Origin: Bacteroidales bacterium
GTDB taxonomy: Bacteria; Bacteroidota; Bacteroidia; Bacteroidales; JACABE01
Reading direction: 5' to 3'
Assembly (NCBI GenBank): GCA_023251515.1
Contig: JAHEYQ010000005.1
Coordinates: 1 to 64,000 of the forward strand
Length of the DNA: 64,000 nucleotides
Shown here piece by piece: positions 41,639-50,617 of this stretch. Numbering within the stretch: position 1 is the stretch's first letter; each line of letters opens with the position of its first letter. The notes beneath the pieces were generated by a model. That model searched no databases. It was given only the letters and a program-made list of their open reading frames with translations, and had not been told where the DNA came from. Made by a program: the position numbers and the translations under genes.

Positions 41639-43525
41639 TTGAACAGATCAAGAAAAATTACTGATTGGTTGCCCACAACCTTAAAGGAAATGGAAGTCAG
41701 AGGATGGCAACAGCCAGATATTATCATAATATCAGGTGATGCATATGTAGATCATCCGGGATTCGGACATGCAGTTATTGGAAGAATTCTTGAATCTAAA
41801 GGTTATAAAGTTGTAATATTGCCACAACCAAATTGGAGAGATGACTTAAGAGATTTTAAAAAATTGGGAAAACCTCGTTTATTTTTTGGTGTTACTGCTG
41901 GTTGTATGGATTCAATGGTTAATCATTATACAGCTTCTCGTCGTTTAAGAAGTGATGATGCCTATACTCCAGGTGGAATTGCCGGATTCAGACCTGATTA
42001 TGCCAGTGTTGTATATTCAAAAATTTTAAAAGAATTATATCCTGATATACCTGTTATTATTGGAGGAATAGAGGCTTCATTACGAAGAGTTACTCATTAT
42101 GATTATTGGTCAGATTCATTAAAACCTTCAATTTTGGTTGATAGCCAAGCAGATATGCTTGTTTATGGAATGGGAGAATTGGCAATTATTGAGATTGCAA
42201 ATCAATTAAATAACAATATTCCAGTTAAATCAATCAGAAATATCCCGCAAACTGTCTATAAACTTGCTGTATCTGAAATTGAATATGATATTAATAATTG
42301 GAAAACAATTGAAATTCATTCACATGAACAATGTTTAAAAGATAAAAAAACGTATGCATCAAATTTTAAAATAATAGAAGAGGAATCAAATAAGTTAGCG
42401 GCAAACAGAATTTTGCAAAAGATCGGAAATGATTTTCTTGTGATAAATCCTCCTTATCCGGTAATGACTGAAAAACAAATTGATACATCTTTCGATTTAC
42501 CATACACCAGATTACCGCATCCCAAATATGAAAAGCGAGGAATAATTCCTGCTTATGAGATGATAAAATTTTCAGTAAACATACATCGTGGATGCTTTGG
42601 TGGTTGTGCATTTTGTACAATATCAGCACATCAGGGTAAATTTATTGCCAGCAGATCAGAACAATCAATTATTAAGGAATTGGAATTACTTACAGAATTG
42701 CCTGATTTTAAAGGATATATTTCAGATTTAGGTGGCCCGTCTGCAAATATGTATCAAATGAAAGGCAAAGATAATAATATTTGTAATAAATGTAAACGAT
42801 ATTCTTGTATTCACCCAACTATTTGTAATAATTTGAATACAAACCATTTACCTTTAGTTCAATTGTATCAGAAAGCTAATAAGATAAAAGGTGTGAAAAA
42901 AGTATTTATCGGTAGCGGTATAAGATACGATTTGTTTGTTGGAAAAACACATCAGGAATCAAAAGAAAATGCTTATGAATTATATGCCAGAGAATTAATT
43001 AGTAATCACGTTTCAGGCAGATTGAAAGTTGCTCCAGAACATTCATCTGAAAATGTATTAAAAATCATGAGAAAACCTTCAATGAGGCTTTTTTACGAAT
43101 TCAAATCAAAATTTGAAAAATATTCGCGTGAAGCAGGTTTAAATCAGCAAATAATTCCTTATTTTATATCAAGTCATCCCGGATGTGAATTATCAGATAT
43201 GGCAATGCTGGCTTTAGAAACAAAAAAATTAGGTTTTAAGCCAGAACAAGTTCAAGACTTCACTCCTACCCCTATGACTTTGGCTACTGAAATTTATTAT
43301 TCAGGATATCATCCATATACTCTTGAAAAAGTATATGTTGCAAAATCACCAGAACAGAAAAAAGATCAGAACCGTTTCTTTTTTTGGTATAAAACCGAAA
43401 ACCATCAATGGATACATACTACTTTGAAAAATATTGCCAAAGAAGAAATTGCTCTTAAATTATTGCCTCAAAAAAACTTCCAAAAACAAATAATTTCAAA
43501 ACAAAATTTCAGGAAAAAGCATTAG
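41639..43525 (+). CDS. YgiQ-family radical SAM protein
   Basis: RGCFGGCAFCTISAHQGKFIASRSEQSI (CxxxCxxC) and YgiQ-type N-terminus (WLPTTLKEMEVRGWQQPDIIIISGDAYVDHPGFG); TTG start 4 nt after the HAD ORF. Confidence 0.92.
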   Translation: MNRSRKITDWLPTTLKEMEVRGWQQPDIIIISGDAYVDHPGFGHAVIGRILESKGYKVVILPQPNWRDDLRDFKKLGKPRLFFGVTAGCMDSMVNHYTASRRLRSDDAYTPGGIAGFRPDYASVVYSKILKELYPDIPVIIGGIEASLRRVTHYDYWSDSLKPSILVDSQADMLVYGMGELAIIEIANQLNNNIPVKSIRNIPQTVYKLAVSEIEYDINNWKTIEIHSHEQCLKDKKTYASNFKIIEEESNKLAANRILQKIGNDFLVINPPYPVMTEKQIDTSFDLPYTRLPHPKYEKRGIIPAYEMIKFSVNIHRGCFGGCAFCTISAHQGKFIASRSEQSIIKELELLTELPDFKGYISDLGGPSANMYQMKGKDNNICNKCKRYSCIHPTICNNLNTNHLPLVQLYQKANKIKGVKKVFIGSGIRYDLFVGKTHQESKENAYELYARELISNHVSGRLKVAPEHSSENVLKIMRKPSMRLFYEFKSKFEKYSREAGLNQQIIPYFISSHPGCELSDMAMLALETKKLGFKPEQVQDFTPTPMTLATEIYYSGYHPYTLEKVYVAKSPEQKKDQNRFFFWYKTENHQWIHTTLKNIAKEEIALKLLPQKNFQKQIISKQNFRKKH

Positions 43526-43691
43526 TTTCCATTTTTATGCTCTTATTTACATAATTTTAACACCAATTATTTGTTGTTTAATAATAAAAACGTTTCCAAT
43601 TATTAATATTTATAGTACTTTTGCATTAATAATAATTTGCTTCTATTTATAGAATTTTGCTTAATTATTTGAAAATCATTAATTTAAAATG

Positions 43692-43729
43692 TAATCCAAT
43701 TATTGTTTATTTAGCTAATAATTGGATTA
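43692..43729. repeat. 13-bp perfect inverted repeat with 12-nt loop in the long intergenic region
   Basis: taatccaattatt - gtttatttagct - aataattggatta. Confidence 0.6.
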
Positions 43730-43862
43730 TTAATATTTTAAGTTTTTTATCGTAAATACTTTTTGTTACAAATTTATTATGGTATTTTATTTAAAAATTT
43801 TCAGGAATTGCAAAAAAATAAAAATTATGGCATTTATTACATTATAAATCAGAACATTAAAA

Positions 43863-45620
43863 TTGCATATGCATAGATTTCATATCCCAGTAATGGGAAT
43901 TGGTTTTACAGTTGACACACCGGTAAAAGTTGCTCATTTGGGAATTTCTTCCGTAATTTCTTTATTGGATGATATTCTTATTGAAAAAATGAGAGAATTT
44001 TATTGCAATAAGTTTGAAATTCCTTATAACGAAATAACTACAAAAGTTGAAGACTTTAGAGCCAAACGCATCACTAACTATTTGAATCTTTTAGATAAAA
44101 TAGTAAAAGATAAATTTAATGAACTAAAAAATTCGGCAACAGAAATGGGTAAAGAGTTTGATAAATATATTGAGCTTTTGCCTGATTTTTCTCCTATTAA
44201 ATCGAAATTCAGTGAATTTCAAAAAGATGTTCAAAATAAAAAAGAAAATTTACAGTGGATTTTGAATAACATGAAGATGGGAGATATTGATGTAAACATC
44301 ATGACCAAATTAGATAAATATAATTATTTAAATGGAGAAAAACAATTGGTTGAATTTAATGATGCACATGCTGCTTTAAGAGGTTTTGCTGAAAGTAATT
44401 TAAGTTCATCTGTCGTTTTATCTGCAGGAATGAATCCTCGCTTATATGCTTATTTTGAGAAATTTAATGATTTTTATCCAGATGAAACCGGTTTTCTGAA
44501 AAAGAAAATTACTTTAAAAGTTAGCGATTACCGTTCTGCATTAATTCAAGGAAAATTCTTTGCCAAAAAAGGCCTTTGGGTTTCTGAATACAGAATAGAA
44601 TCTGGTTTGAATTGTGGTGGGCATGCATTTCCTACACACGGATTTTTAATGGGTCCGATTATGGAGGAATTTAAAAATAACAGAGAGGAACTTTATAAAT
44701 CGACTTTTGAATTATATCAAGCTGCATTAAAAAATTTGAATCACTTTTGTCCTGAAACTCCACCTTATATTAAAATTACAGCTCAGGGAGGAATTGGAAC
44801 CAATCAGGAACATGAATTTTTGCTTGATTATTATAAACTTGATTCAATAGGCTGGGGTTCTCCATTTTTATTGGTTCCAGAGGTTGTAAATGTTGATGAC
44901 AATACGCTTAAATTATTAAGCAATGCCAAAGAAAAAGATTTGTATTTAAGCAATACATCTCCTTTAGGTGTTCCTTTTAATACATTGAAAAACAATACAA
45001 AAGATGTTGAAAAACAAGAATGGATTAACAAAGGGAAGCCTGGTAGTGCTTGCCCCAAAAAATATGGTGCAATAAATCTTGAAGAGATGTGTACTGCTTC
45101 AAGCAAGTATCAGCGAATGAAAATCAAAGAACTTGATGAAATGAATCTTAACGAACAAGAATACAAAAAAGCCTATGACAAAATAACTGTTAAATCTTGT
45201 ATTTGCGTTGGTTTGGGAACTTCTGCATTATTGGTTAATGATTTGGATATTAAGGTTGAAGGTTCTGCGGTTTCTGTTTGTCCAGGTCCTAATTTGGCTT
45301 ACTTTGATAAAATTGTAAGCCTTAAAGAAATGGTTGATCATATTTACGGAAGAACAAATTTATTACGTAATGAAATCAGACCAAATATGTTTGTTAATGA
45401 AGTCATTTTATATTTTAATTATTTAGAATCTGAAATACAGGAAGTTGCCGATACTGCTTCTGAAAAACAAAAACAATATTTTGATGTTTTCAGAAATAAT
45501 ATGCTTTCTGGTATTGATTATTACTTTGCCTTAGCAGATAAAATTGGGATAGCTGGTGATAACTTTAATCTTGATTTGTTGCATAATTATAAAAAGAAAT
45601 TGCAAGATATTGAATTATAA
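43863..45620 (+). CDS. Uncharacterised 585-aa protein with nitronate monooxygenase/IMPDH-like TIM-barrel motifs and conserved-looking Cys motifs
   Basis: N-terminal HIPVMGIGFTVDTPVKVAHLGISSVIS; internal ITAQGGIGTNQEHEFLLDYYKLDSIGWGSPFLLVPE; Cys motifs GLNCGGHAF, MCTASSKYQ, SCICVGLGTSALL, VCPGPN. Confidence 0.7.
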   Translation: MHMHRFHIPVMGIGFTVDTPVKVAHLGISSVISLLDDILIEKMREFYCNKFEIPYNEITTKVEDFRAKRITNYLNLLDKIVKDKFNELKNSATEMGKEFDKYIELLPDFSPIKSKFSEFQKDVQNKKENLQWILNNMKMGDIDVNIMTKLDKYNYLNGEKQLVEFNDAHAALRGFAESNLSSSVVLSAGMNPRLYAYFEKFNDFYPDETGFLKKKITLKVSDYRSALIQGKFFAKKGLWVSEYRIESGLNCGGHAFPTHGFLMGPIMEEFKNNREELYKSTFELYQAALKNLNHFCPETPPYIKITAQGGIGTNQEHEFLLDYYKLDSIGWGSPFLLVPEVVNVDDNTLKLLSNAKEKDLYLSNTSPLGVPFNTLKNNTKDVEKQEWINKGKPGSACPKKYGAINLEEMCTASSKYQRMKIKELDEMNLNEQEYKKAYDKITVKSCICVGLGTSALLVNDLDIKVEGSAVSVCPGPNLAYFDKIVSLKEMVDHIYGRTNLLRNEIRPNMFVNEVILYFNYLESEIQEVADTASEKQKQYFDVFRNNMLSGIDYYFALADKIGIAGDNFNLDLLHNYKKKLQDIEL

Positions 45621-45651
45621 TATTTAAATCTTATTATTAACACTTTTCTTT

Positions 45652-46239
45652 ATGAATAGCATACTCAATCAAAACATATTTTTTGTAAAAGAACATCTTG
45701 GGATTTTTAAAGCTGCTAATAATTTTGATATATATAATCCAAATTCACAGCAGATTATAATGAATTGCCGAGAAGAAAAATTAGGCTTTTTTACAAAAGT
45801 ATTTCGTTTTAGTGATTATAAACGAATGACACCATTTCATATTGAAGTGAAAACAACAGATAACAAACCCGTTTTGTCAGTTAAAAGAGGTTTTTCACTT
45901 TTTTTATCCACTGTTGATGTATATGATGAAAAAGAAAATCTAGTTGGCCGTTTCAAACAAAGATTTTTCTCAATTGGCGGTAAATTTGATGTTTACGACG
46001 CAAATGAATCTATATTATGTACATTGATTGGGAAATGGACAAGTTGGGATTTTAAATTTGTAAAAGATCATGTTGAATTTGCACATGTAAGCAAAAAATG
46101 GTCAGGTTTAGGCAAAGAACTCTTCACTTCTGCAGATAATTATATGCTGAGTATAGATAAAGATGTTCCTGAAAACCATCCCATTAGAATCTTGATTTTG
46201 GCTGCTGTTTTATGCATCGATATGGTTATTAAAGAATAA
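45652..46239 (+). CDS. Phospholipid scramblase / LURP-one-related family protein
   Basis: FDIYNPNSQQIIMNCREE..., PVLSVKRGFSLFLSTVDVYDEKENLVGRFKQRFFSIGGKFDVYDANESILCTLIGKW. Confidence 0.75.
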   Translation: MNSILNQNIFFVKEHLGIFKAANNFDIYNPNSQQIIMNCREEKLGFFTKVFRFSDYKRMTPFHIEVKTTDNKPVLSVKRGFSLFLSTVDVYDEKENLVGRFKQRFFSIGGKFDVYDANESILCTLIGKWTSWDFKFVKDHVEFAHVSKKWSGLGKELFTSADNYMLSIDKDVPENHPIRILILAAVLCIDMVIKE

Positions 46240-46256
46240 AACTTTCCAAATTTCTT

Positions 46257-46913
46257 ATGATAGATTTTTCGAAATATCAGCATTTTATTTTTGATTGGAA
46301 TGGAACTTTATTGAATGATTTATGGCTTGCCGTAGATGTTATAGATAAAATGTTGCTTAAAAGAGGTTTGCCTGGGATGTCTTCTGAAAGATATTGTGAG
46401 GTTTTTGATTTTCCAGTTAGAGATTATTATCAGAATATCGGATTTGATTTTGAAAAAGAATCTTTTGAAATAGTTGGTACTGAATTTATTGTGGAATATG
46501 ACAAACGTCAATATGAATGTAATTTACAAAATTCAGCAAAAGAATTATTAGATTTCCTCTATGATCAAAAATATCATCTAAGTGTACTTTCTGCACGAGA
46601 ACAAACAATGCTTGTACAAAATCTGAAATTTTATCAAATTCATCATTATTTTCCAGTAATTTCCGGATTAATAGATCATTATGCAAATGGTAAGCTAGAA
46701 AATGGTTTACAGTTAATTGAAAATACCCATATAAACCCAAAATATACAATATTAATTGGTGATACGCTGCATGATGCAGAAGTTGCAAAAGAAATGGGAA
46801 TAGATTGTGTGTTAATTGCTTCAGGTCATCAGGCAATTCATAGATTGGAATCTGCTCAGGTAAATATTTTCACCTCTTTAAGTCATCTTTTTTCTTTAAT
46901 TAAGAAGAATTAA
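46257..46913 (+). CDS. HAD-family hydrolase (phosphoglycolate phosphatase-like)
   Basis: FIFDWNGTLLNDLWLAVDVIDKML ... TILIGDTLHDAEVAKEMGIDCVLIASGHQ. Confidence 0.88.
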   Translation: MIDFSKYQHFIFDWNGTLLNDLWLAVDVIDKMLLKRGLPGMSSERYCEVFDFPVRDYYQNIGFDFEKESFEIVGTEFIVEYDKRQYECNLQNSAKELLDFLYDQKYHLSVLSAREQTMLVQNLKFYQIHHYFPVISGLIDHYANGKLENGLQLIENTHINPKYTILIGDTLHDAEVAKEMGIDCVLIASGHQAIHRLESAQVNIFTSLSHLFSLIKKN

Positions 46914-47040
46914 AATTTTATTGTTTTTAATTATCTAGATTACAGATATATGTAATTTTTTTTGTTAAATTGATTATTTTTATGCAAATTGATTATTTTT
47001 GATGTATTTTTGTTTAGAATAATTCTAAATAAAAAATACC

Positions 47041-47769
47041 ATGAAAAAAATTACTTTTTTTATAATAATAATTTTATTTCTATTAATAAATGTTAATGCA
47101 CAAGTTAAGAAAAATTATGATTCGCCATATATAGGTCAATTTGCTCCATCCTTTAAAGCATTAACTACGCTTGGAACAATAAATTTTCCTGATGATTATT
47201 TTACAAAATGGAAGATTTTGTTTAGCCATCCTGCTGATTTTACGCCTGTTTGTACTTCTGAAATTATAGAATTGGCTACTAAACAGGAGGATTTTATTAA
47301 ATTAAATACTGCTTTAATTGTCATTTCAACTGATGGATTAAATAGTCATATTGAATGGGTAAAATCTATTGAATCAATAGTTTTCAAAGATAAAGAGTCT
47401 GTAAAAATAAAGTTTCCAATTGTTGCTGATGTAAATACAGAAATTTCAAAGCAATACAATTTGCTTAGAAAAGATGTTTCTGAACGAAAAGATATGAGGG
47501 CTGTAATATTTATAGACCCAAATAATAAAATCAGAGCAATATTAAATTATCCTGAAAACATTGGAAGAAATATAAGTGAAATTGAAAGGATTTTAGTGGC
47601 ATTGCAAACTGCTGATAAAATGGAGATTCTTACGCCTGCAAATTGGAAATCTGGAGATGATGTTTTAATTCCAAGTCCTAAATCAATGGAAGAATCAGAA
47701 AAATTAAAAACTAAAAACAAATCAACCTATTATAATCTGACTTGGTATATGTGGTATATGAAATTGTAA
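47041..47769 (+). CDS. Exported 1-Cys peroxiredoxin (Prx6-type)
   Basis: Signal peptide MKKITFFIIIILFLLINVNAQ; peroxidatic motif LFSHPADFTPVCTSEI is the only Cys in the ORF. Confidence 0.9.
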   Translation: MKKITFFIIIILFLLINVNAQVKKNYDSPYIGQFAPSFKALTTLGTINFPDDYFTKWKILFSHPADFTPVCTSEIIELATKQEDFIKLNTALIVISTDGLNSHIEWVKSIESIVFKDKESVKIKFPIVADVNTEISKQYNLLRKDVSERKDMRAVIFIDPNNKIRAILNYPENIGRNISEIERILVALQTADKMEILTPANWKSGDDVLIPSPKSMEESEKLKTKNKSTYYNLTWYMWYMKL

Positions 47770-47799
47770 ACCAATACTTTTAAATACGTTTTGTTTATA

Positions 47800-47830
47800 A
47801 ATGCCGATATTTTACAATATTCGGCATTTT
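47800..47830 (+). terminator. Intrinsic terminator after the peroxiredoxin gene
   Basis: aatgccga ... tcggcatt stem followed by a T-rich run. Confidence 0.7.
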
Positions 47831-47913
47831 TATTTTTAATTAAAATGAAATTATTATTCTAAAAATAGCAGTGAAGCAATGGAATTTCATAAATTTGCAT
47901 AAAACATTTTGAG

Positions 47914-50466
47914 ATGATTAGCTTTTTACTAAACGATAATAAAATAGTTTTTCGGGGAGATTCTGAATTGTCATTATTAAAATTTCTTCGAAATCAAATG
48001 AATATAATTTCCGTTAAAGATGGATGTTCAGCACAAGCTAGTTGTGGTGCATGTCTGGTTGAAATTGATGGAAAACCACGATTGGCTTGTACTACAAAAA
48101 TGAAAAATCTGGAGGGTACTACAATTTTTACAATGGAAGGTATTCCTGATTATATTAAAACAACTTTAGGTAAAGCTTTTGTTGAAAAAGGTGCTGTACA
48201 ATGTGGATTTTGCACTCCTGGTTTTATAATGCGAATAAAGATTTTATTGCAAAATAATCCAAATCCAACAATAGAAGAAATCAGAAATGCCTTAAAATTA
48301 AATTTATGCAGATGTACCGGTTATAAAAAGATTGAAGATGCAATTAAATTTGCTGCAAATCATATTGCTGAAAACAAAGAAATTATAAGTGAAATACAAA
48401 CAGGGAGGATTGGAACATCAATACCAAAATACAATTCGTTTGAAACTGCAATTGGTCAAAGAAATTTTGTAAATGATATCAAAATTGAAGGATCTCTATT
48501 TCAGGCATTGCGATATAGCGATTATCCAAGAGCAAAAGTATTGAATATTAGTATAGAAAATGCATTAAAATCTGAAGGTGTAATTAAAATCCTAACAGCT
48601 AAAGATATTCCCGGGCAACAGAAAATTGGCCTTATTTATAATGATTGGCCACTGATGATAGATATTGGAGAAACCACGCATTATATTGGCGATGTAATAG
48701 CTCAGGTAATTGCCGATACTGAAGAAAATGCAAGAAAAGCGATTGACCTGATTGATATTGAATATGAAGTTTTTGAGGTTGTATGTGATCCATTAAAAGC
48801 ATTAGAATCAGATTCGCCTCAGGTTCATGAAAATCATTCTAATTTGCTCGATAATTGCATTATAAAAAGAGGAAACGCTGATGATATCATTAATAAATCT
48901 GATTATGTATCACGTGGAGAATTTGATACACAAAGAATTGAGCATGCATTTCTGGAAGTTGAGGCTGCAATTGCTTATCCTGTCGAAGACGGAATTGAAT
49001 TGATTTCGCAAAGTCAGGGAGTTTATGAAGACAGACGTCAGGTTGCAATGATTTTGGGAATACCAGAAGGAAATGTAAGAGTAATTTTAGTGCCAAACGG
49101 AGGTGGTTTTGGTGGCAAGGAAGATATGACTGTCCAAGGGCATGTTAGTTTAGCCGCTTATTTGCTTCAAAAGCCTGTAAAAATATGTCTTACACGCGAA
49201 GAATCAATAAAAATGCACCCAAAACGTCATCCTGTTCATATGAAAATGGAATTAAGCTGCGATATCTATGGAATATTAACTGCATTGAAACTAAGAGCTG
49301 TTGGAGACACAGGTGCTTATGCTTCAGTAGGTACCAAAGTTTTGGAAAGAGTTGCCGGACATGCTACTTCAGGTTATTTTGTTCCTATAATTGATATTGA
49401 AGCAAAAACCGTATATACCAATAATATTCCATCTGGTGCCATGCGAGGTTTTGGTGCAAATCAGGTGGCTTTTGCACTCGAAAGTTGCATAGACGACTTA
49501 TGTAAACAAGGTAATTTTGATCGTTGGGAATTCAGATACAAAAATGCATTGGTTGATGGTTTAACCACTGCAACCGGACAAAAGCTCAAAGGTGTTGGTA
49601 TAAGAGAATGCTTAAATGCTCTTAAAGATGATTTTTATAAAGCAAAATATAAAGGTATAGCAACTGGCATAAAAAATAGTGGAATTGGAAATGGAATGAT
49701 AGATTTCTCTAATGTTATTATCAGAATTTTATCTCCTGAAAAAGTTTTGATTGAGCATGGCTGGACAGAAATGGGACAAGGAATTCATACAATGGCAATT
49801 CAAACTTTATGTGAAGAAACAAATTTGTTACCTGAAATCATGGAGGTAAAAGTTGATACTGAAGCACAAATAAAAACAGGAATGACTACCTCATCACGAG
49901 CAACTGCTTTGCTTGGAAATGCTATTATAGATGCTTGTAAAACCTTAAAATCTGATTTAAAGAATTACTCTTTAAGAGAATTAGTAGGTAAGAAATATCA
50001 AGGAGAATATAAATGTGATTGGACTACCAAACCAGGTGCAGATGTAGAAGAAATTATTACTCATTATTCATATGGATATGCTGCTCAATTGGTTGTGTTA
50101 AATGAGGATGGTAATATTGAAAAGGTAATCGCAGCACATGATGCCGGAAAAATAATGAATCCAATGTTGTTTGAAGGACAAATTCAAGGTGCTGTTCATA
50201 TGGGTTTAGGTTATGCTTTATGTGAAGATTTACCAATGAAAGATGGATACTTAATATCAGCTAAACTAAAAGATTGTCAGATATTAAAATCACATGAAAC
50301 GCCCGATATTGTTGTAAAAGGAATTGAAGTTAAGGATGAAGTAGGACCTTATGGTGCAAAAGGAATTGGTGAAATCGGTCTTGTTCCTACAGCAGCAGCA
50401 GTTGCAAATGCATTTTGTGATTTTGATGGCATCAGACGATTTAAATTGCCTCTTAAAAGAAAATAG
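47914..50466 (+). CDS. Molybdenum hydroxylase (xanthine dehydrogenase/aldehyde oxidoreductase family), fused [2Fe-2S] + Moco domains
   Basis: DGCSAQASCGACLVEIDGK and GFCTPGFIM...LCRCTGYKKI clusters, then the Moco domain (GGFGGKEDMTVQGHVSLAA, GAMRGFGANQVAFALES, GAKGIGEIGLVPTAAAVANA). No FAD domain. Confidence 0.9.
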   Translation: MISFLLNDNKIVFRGDSELSLLKFLRNQMNIISVKDGCSAQASCGACLVEIDGKPRLACTTKMKNLEGTTIFTMEGIPDYIKTTLGKAFVEKGAVQCGFCTPGFIMRIKILLQNNPNPTIEEIRNALKLNLCRCTGYKKIEDAIKFAANHIAENKEIISEIQTGRIGTSIPKYNSFETAIGQRNFVNDIKIEGSLFQALRYSDYPRAKVLNISIENALKSEGVIKILTAKDIPGQQKIGLIYNDWPLMIDIGETTHYIGDVIAQVIADTEENARKAIDLIDIEYEVFEVVCDPLKALESDSPQVHENHSNLLDNCIIKRGNADDIINKSDYVSRGEFDTQRIEHAFLEVEAAIAYPVEDGIELISQSQGVYEDRRQVAMILGIPEGNVRVILVPNGGGFGGKEDMTVQGHVSLAAYLLQKPVKICLTREESIKMHPKRHPVHMKMELSCDIYGILTALKLRAVGDTGAYASVGTKVLERVAGHATSGYFVPIIDIEAKTVYTNNIPSGAMRGFGANQVAFALESCIDDLCKQGNFDRWEFRYKNALVDGLTTATGQKLKGVGIRECLNALKDDFYKAKYKGIATGIKNSGIGNGMIDFSNVIIRILSPEKVLIEHGWTEMGQGIHTMAIQTLCEETNLLPEIMEVKVDTEAQIKTGMTTSSRATALLGNAIIDACKTLKSDLKNYSLRELVGKKYQGEYKCDWTTKPGADVEEIITHYSYGYAAQLVVLNEDGNIEKVIAAHDAGKIMNPMLFEGQIQGAVHMGLGYALCEDLPMKDGYLISAKLKDCQILKSHETPDIVVKGIEVKDEVGPYGAKGIGEIGLVPTAAAVANAFCDFDGIRRFKLPLKRK

Positions 50467-50617
50467 TATTAAATGTTATCAACATTTTCTATTTGATAAA
50501 TTAATGTAGTTTAACTTTTTTTTGAAGTTATATTTGCTATTTTTGTGAAATATAATAACTTAAAGAATACATTTTGTATGATTTTTGTGCATATTATTTT
50601 ATTAATTTTATTTTATA

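Noticed and set aside
42366-42629. 87-aa minus-strand ORF
   Set aside because: Antisense to the YgiQ-family gene over its radical SAM motif; shadow ORF.
46486-46836. 116-aa minus-strand ORF
   Set aside because: Antisense to the HAD hydrolase; composition looks like a shadow frame.
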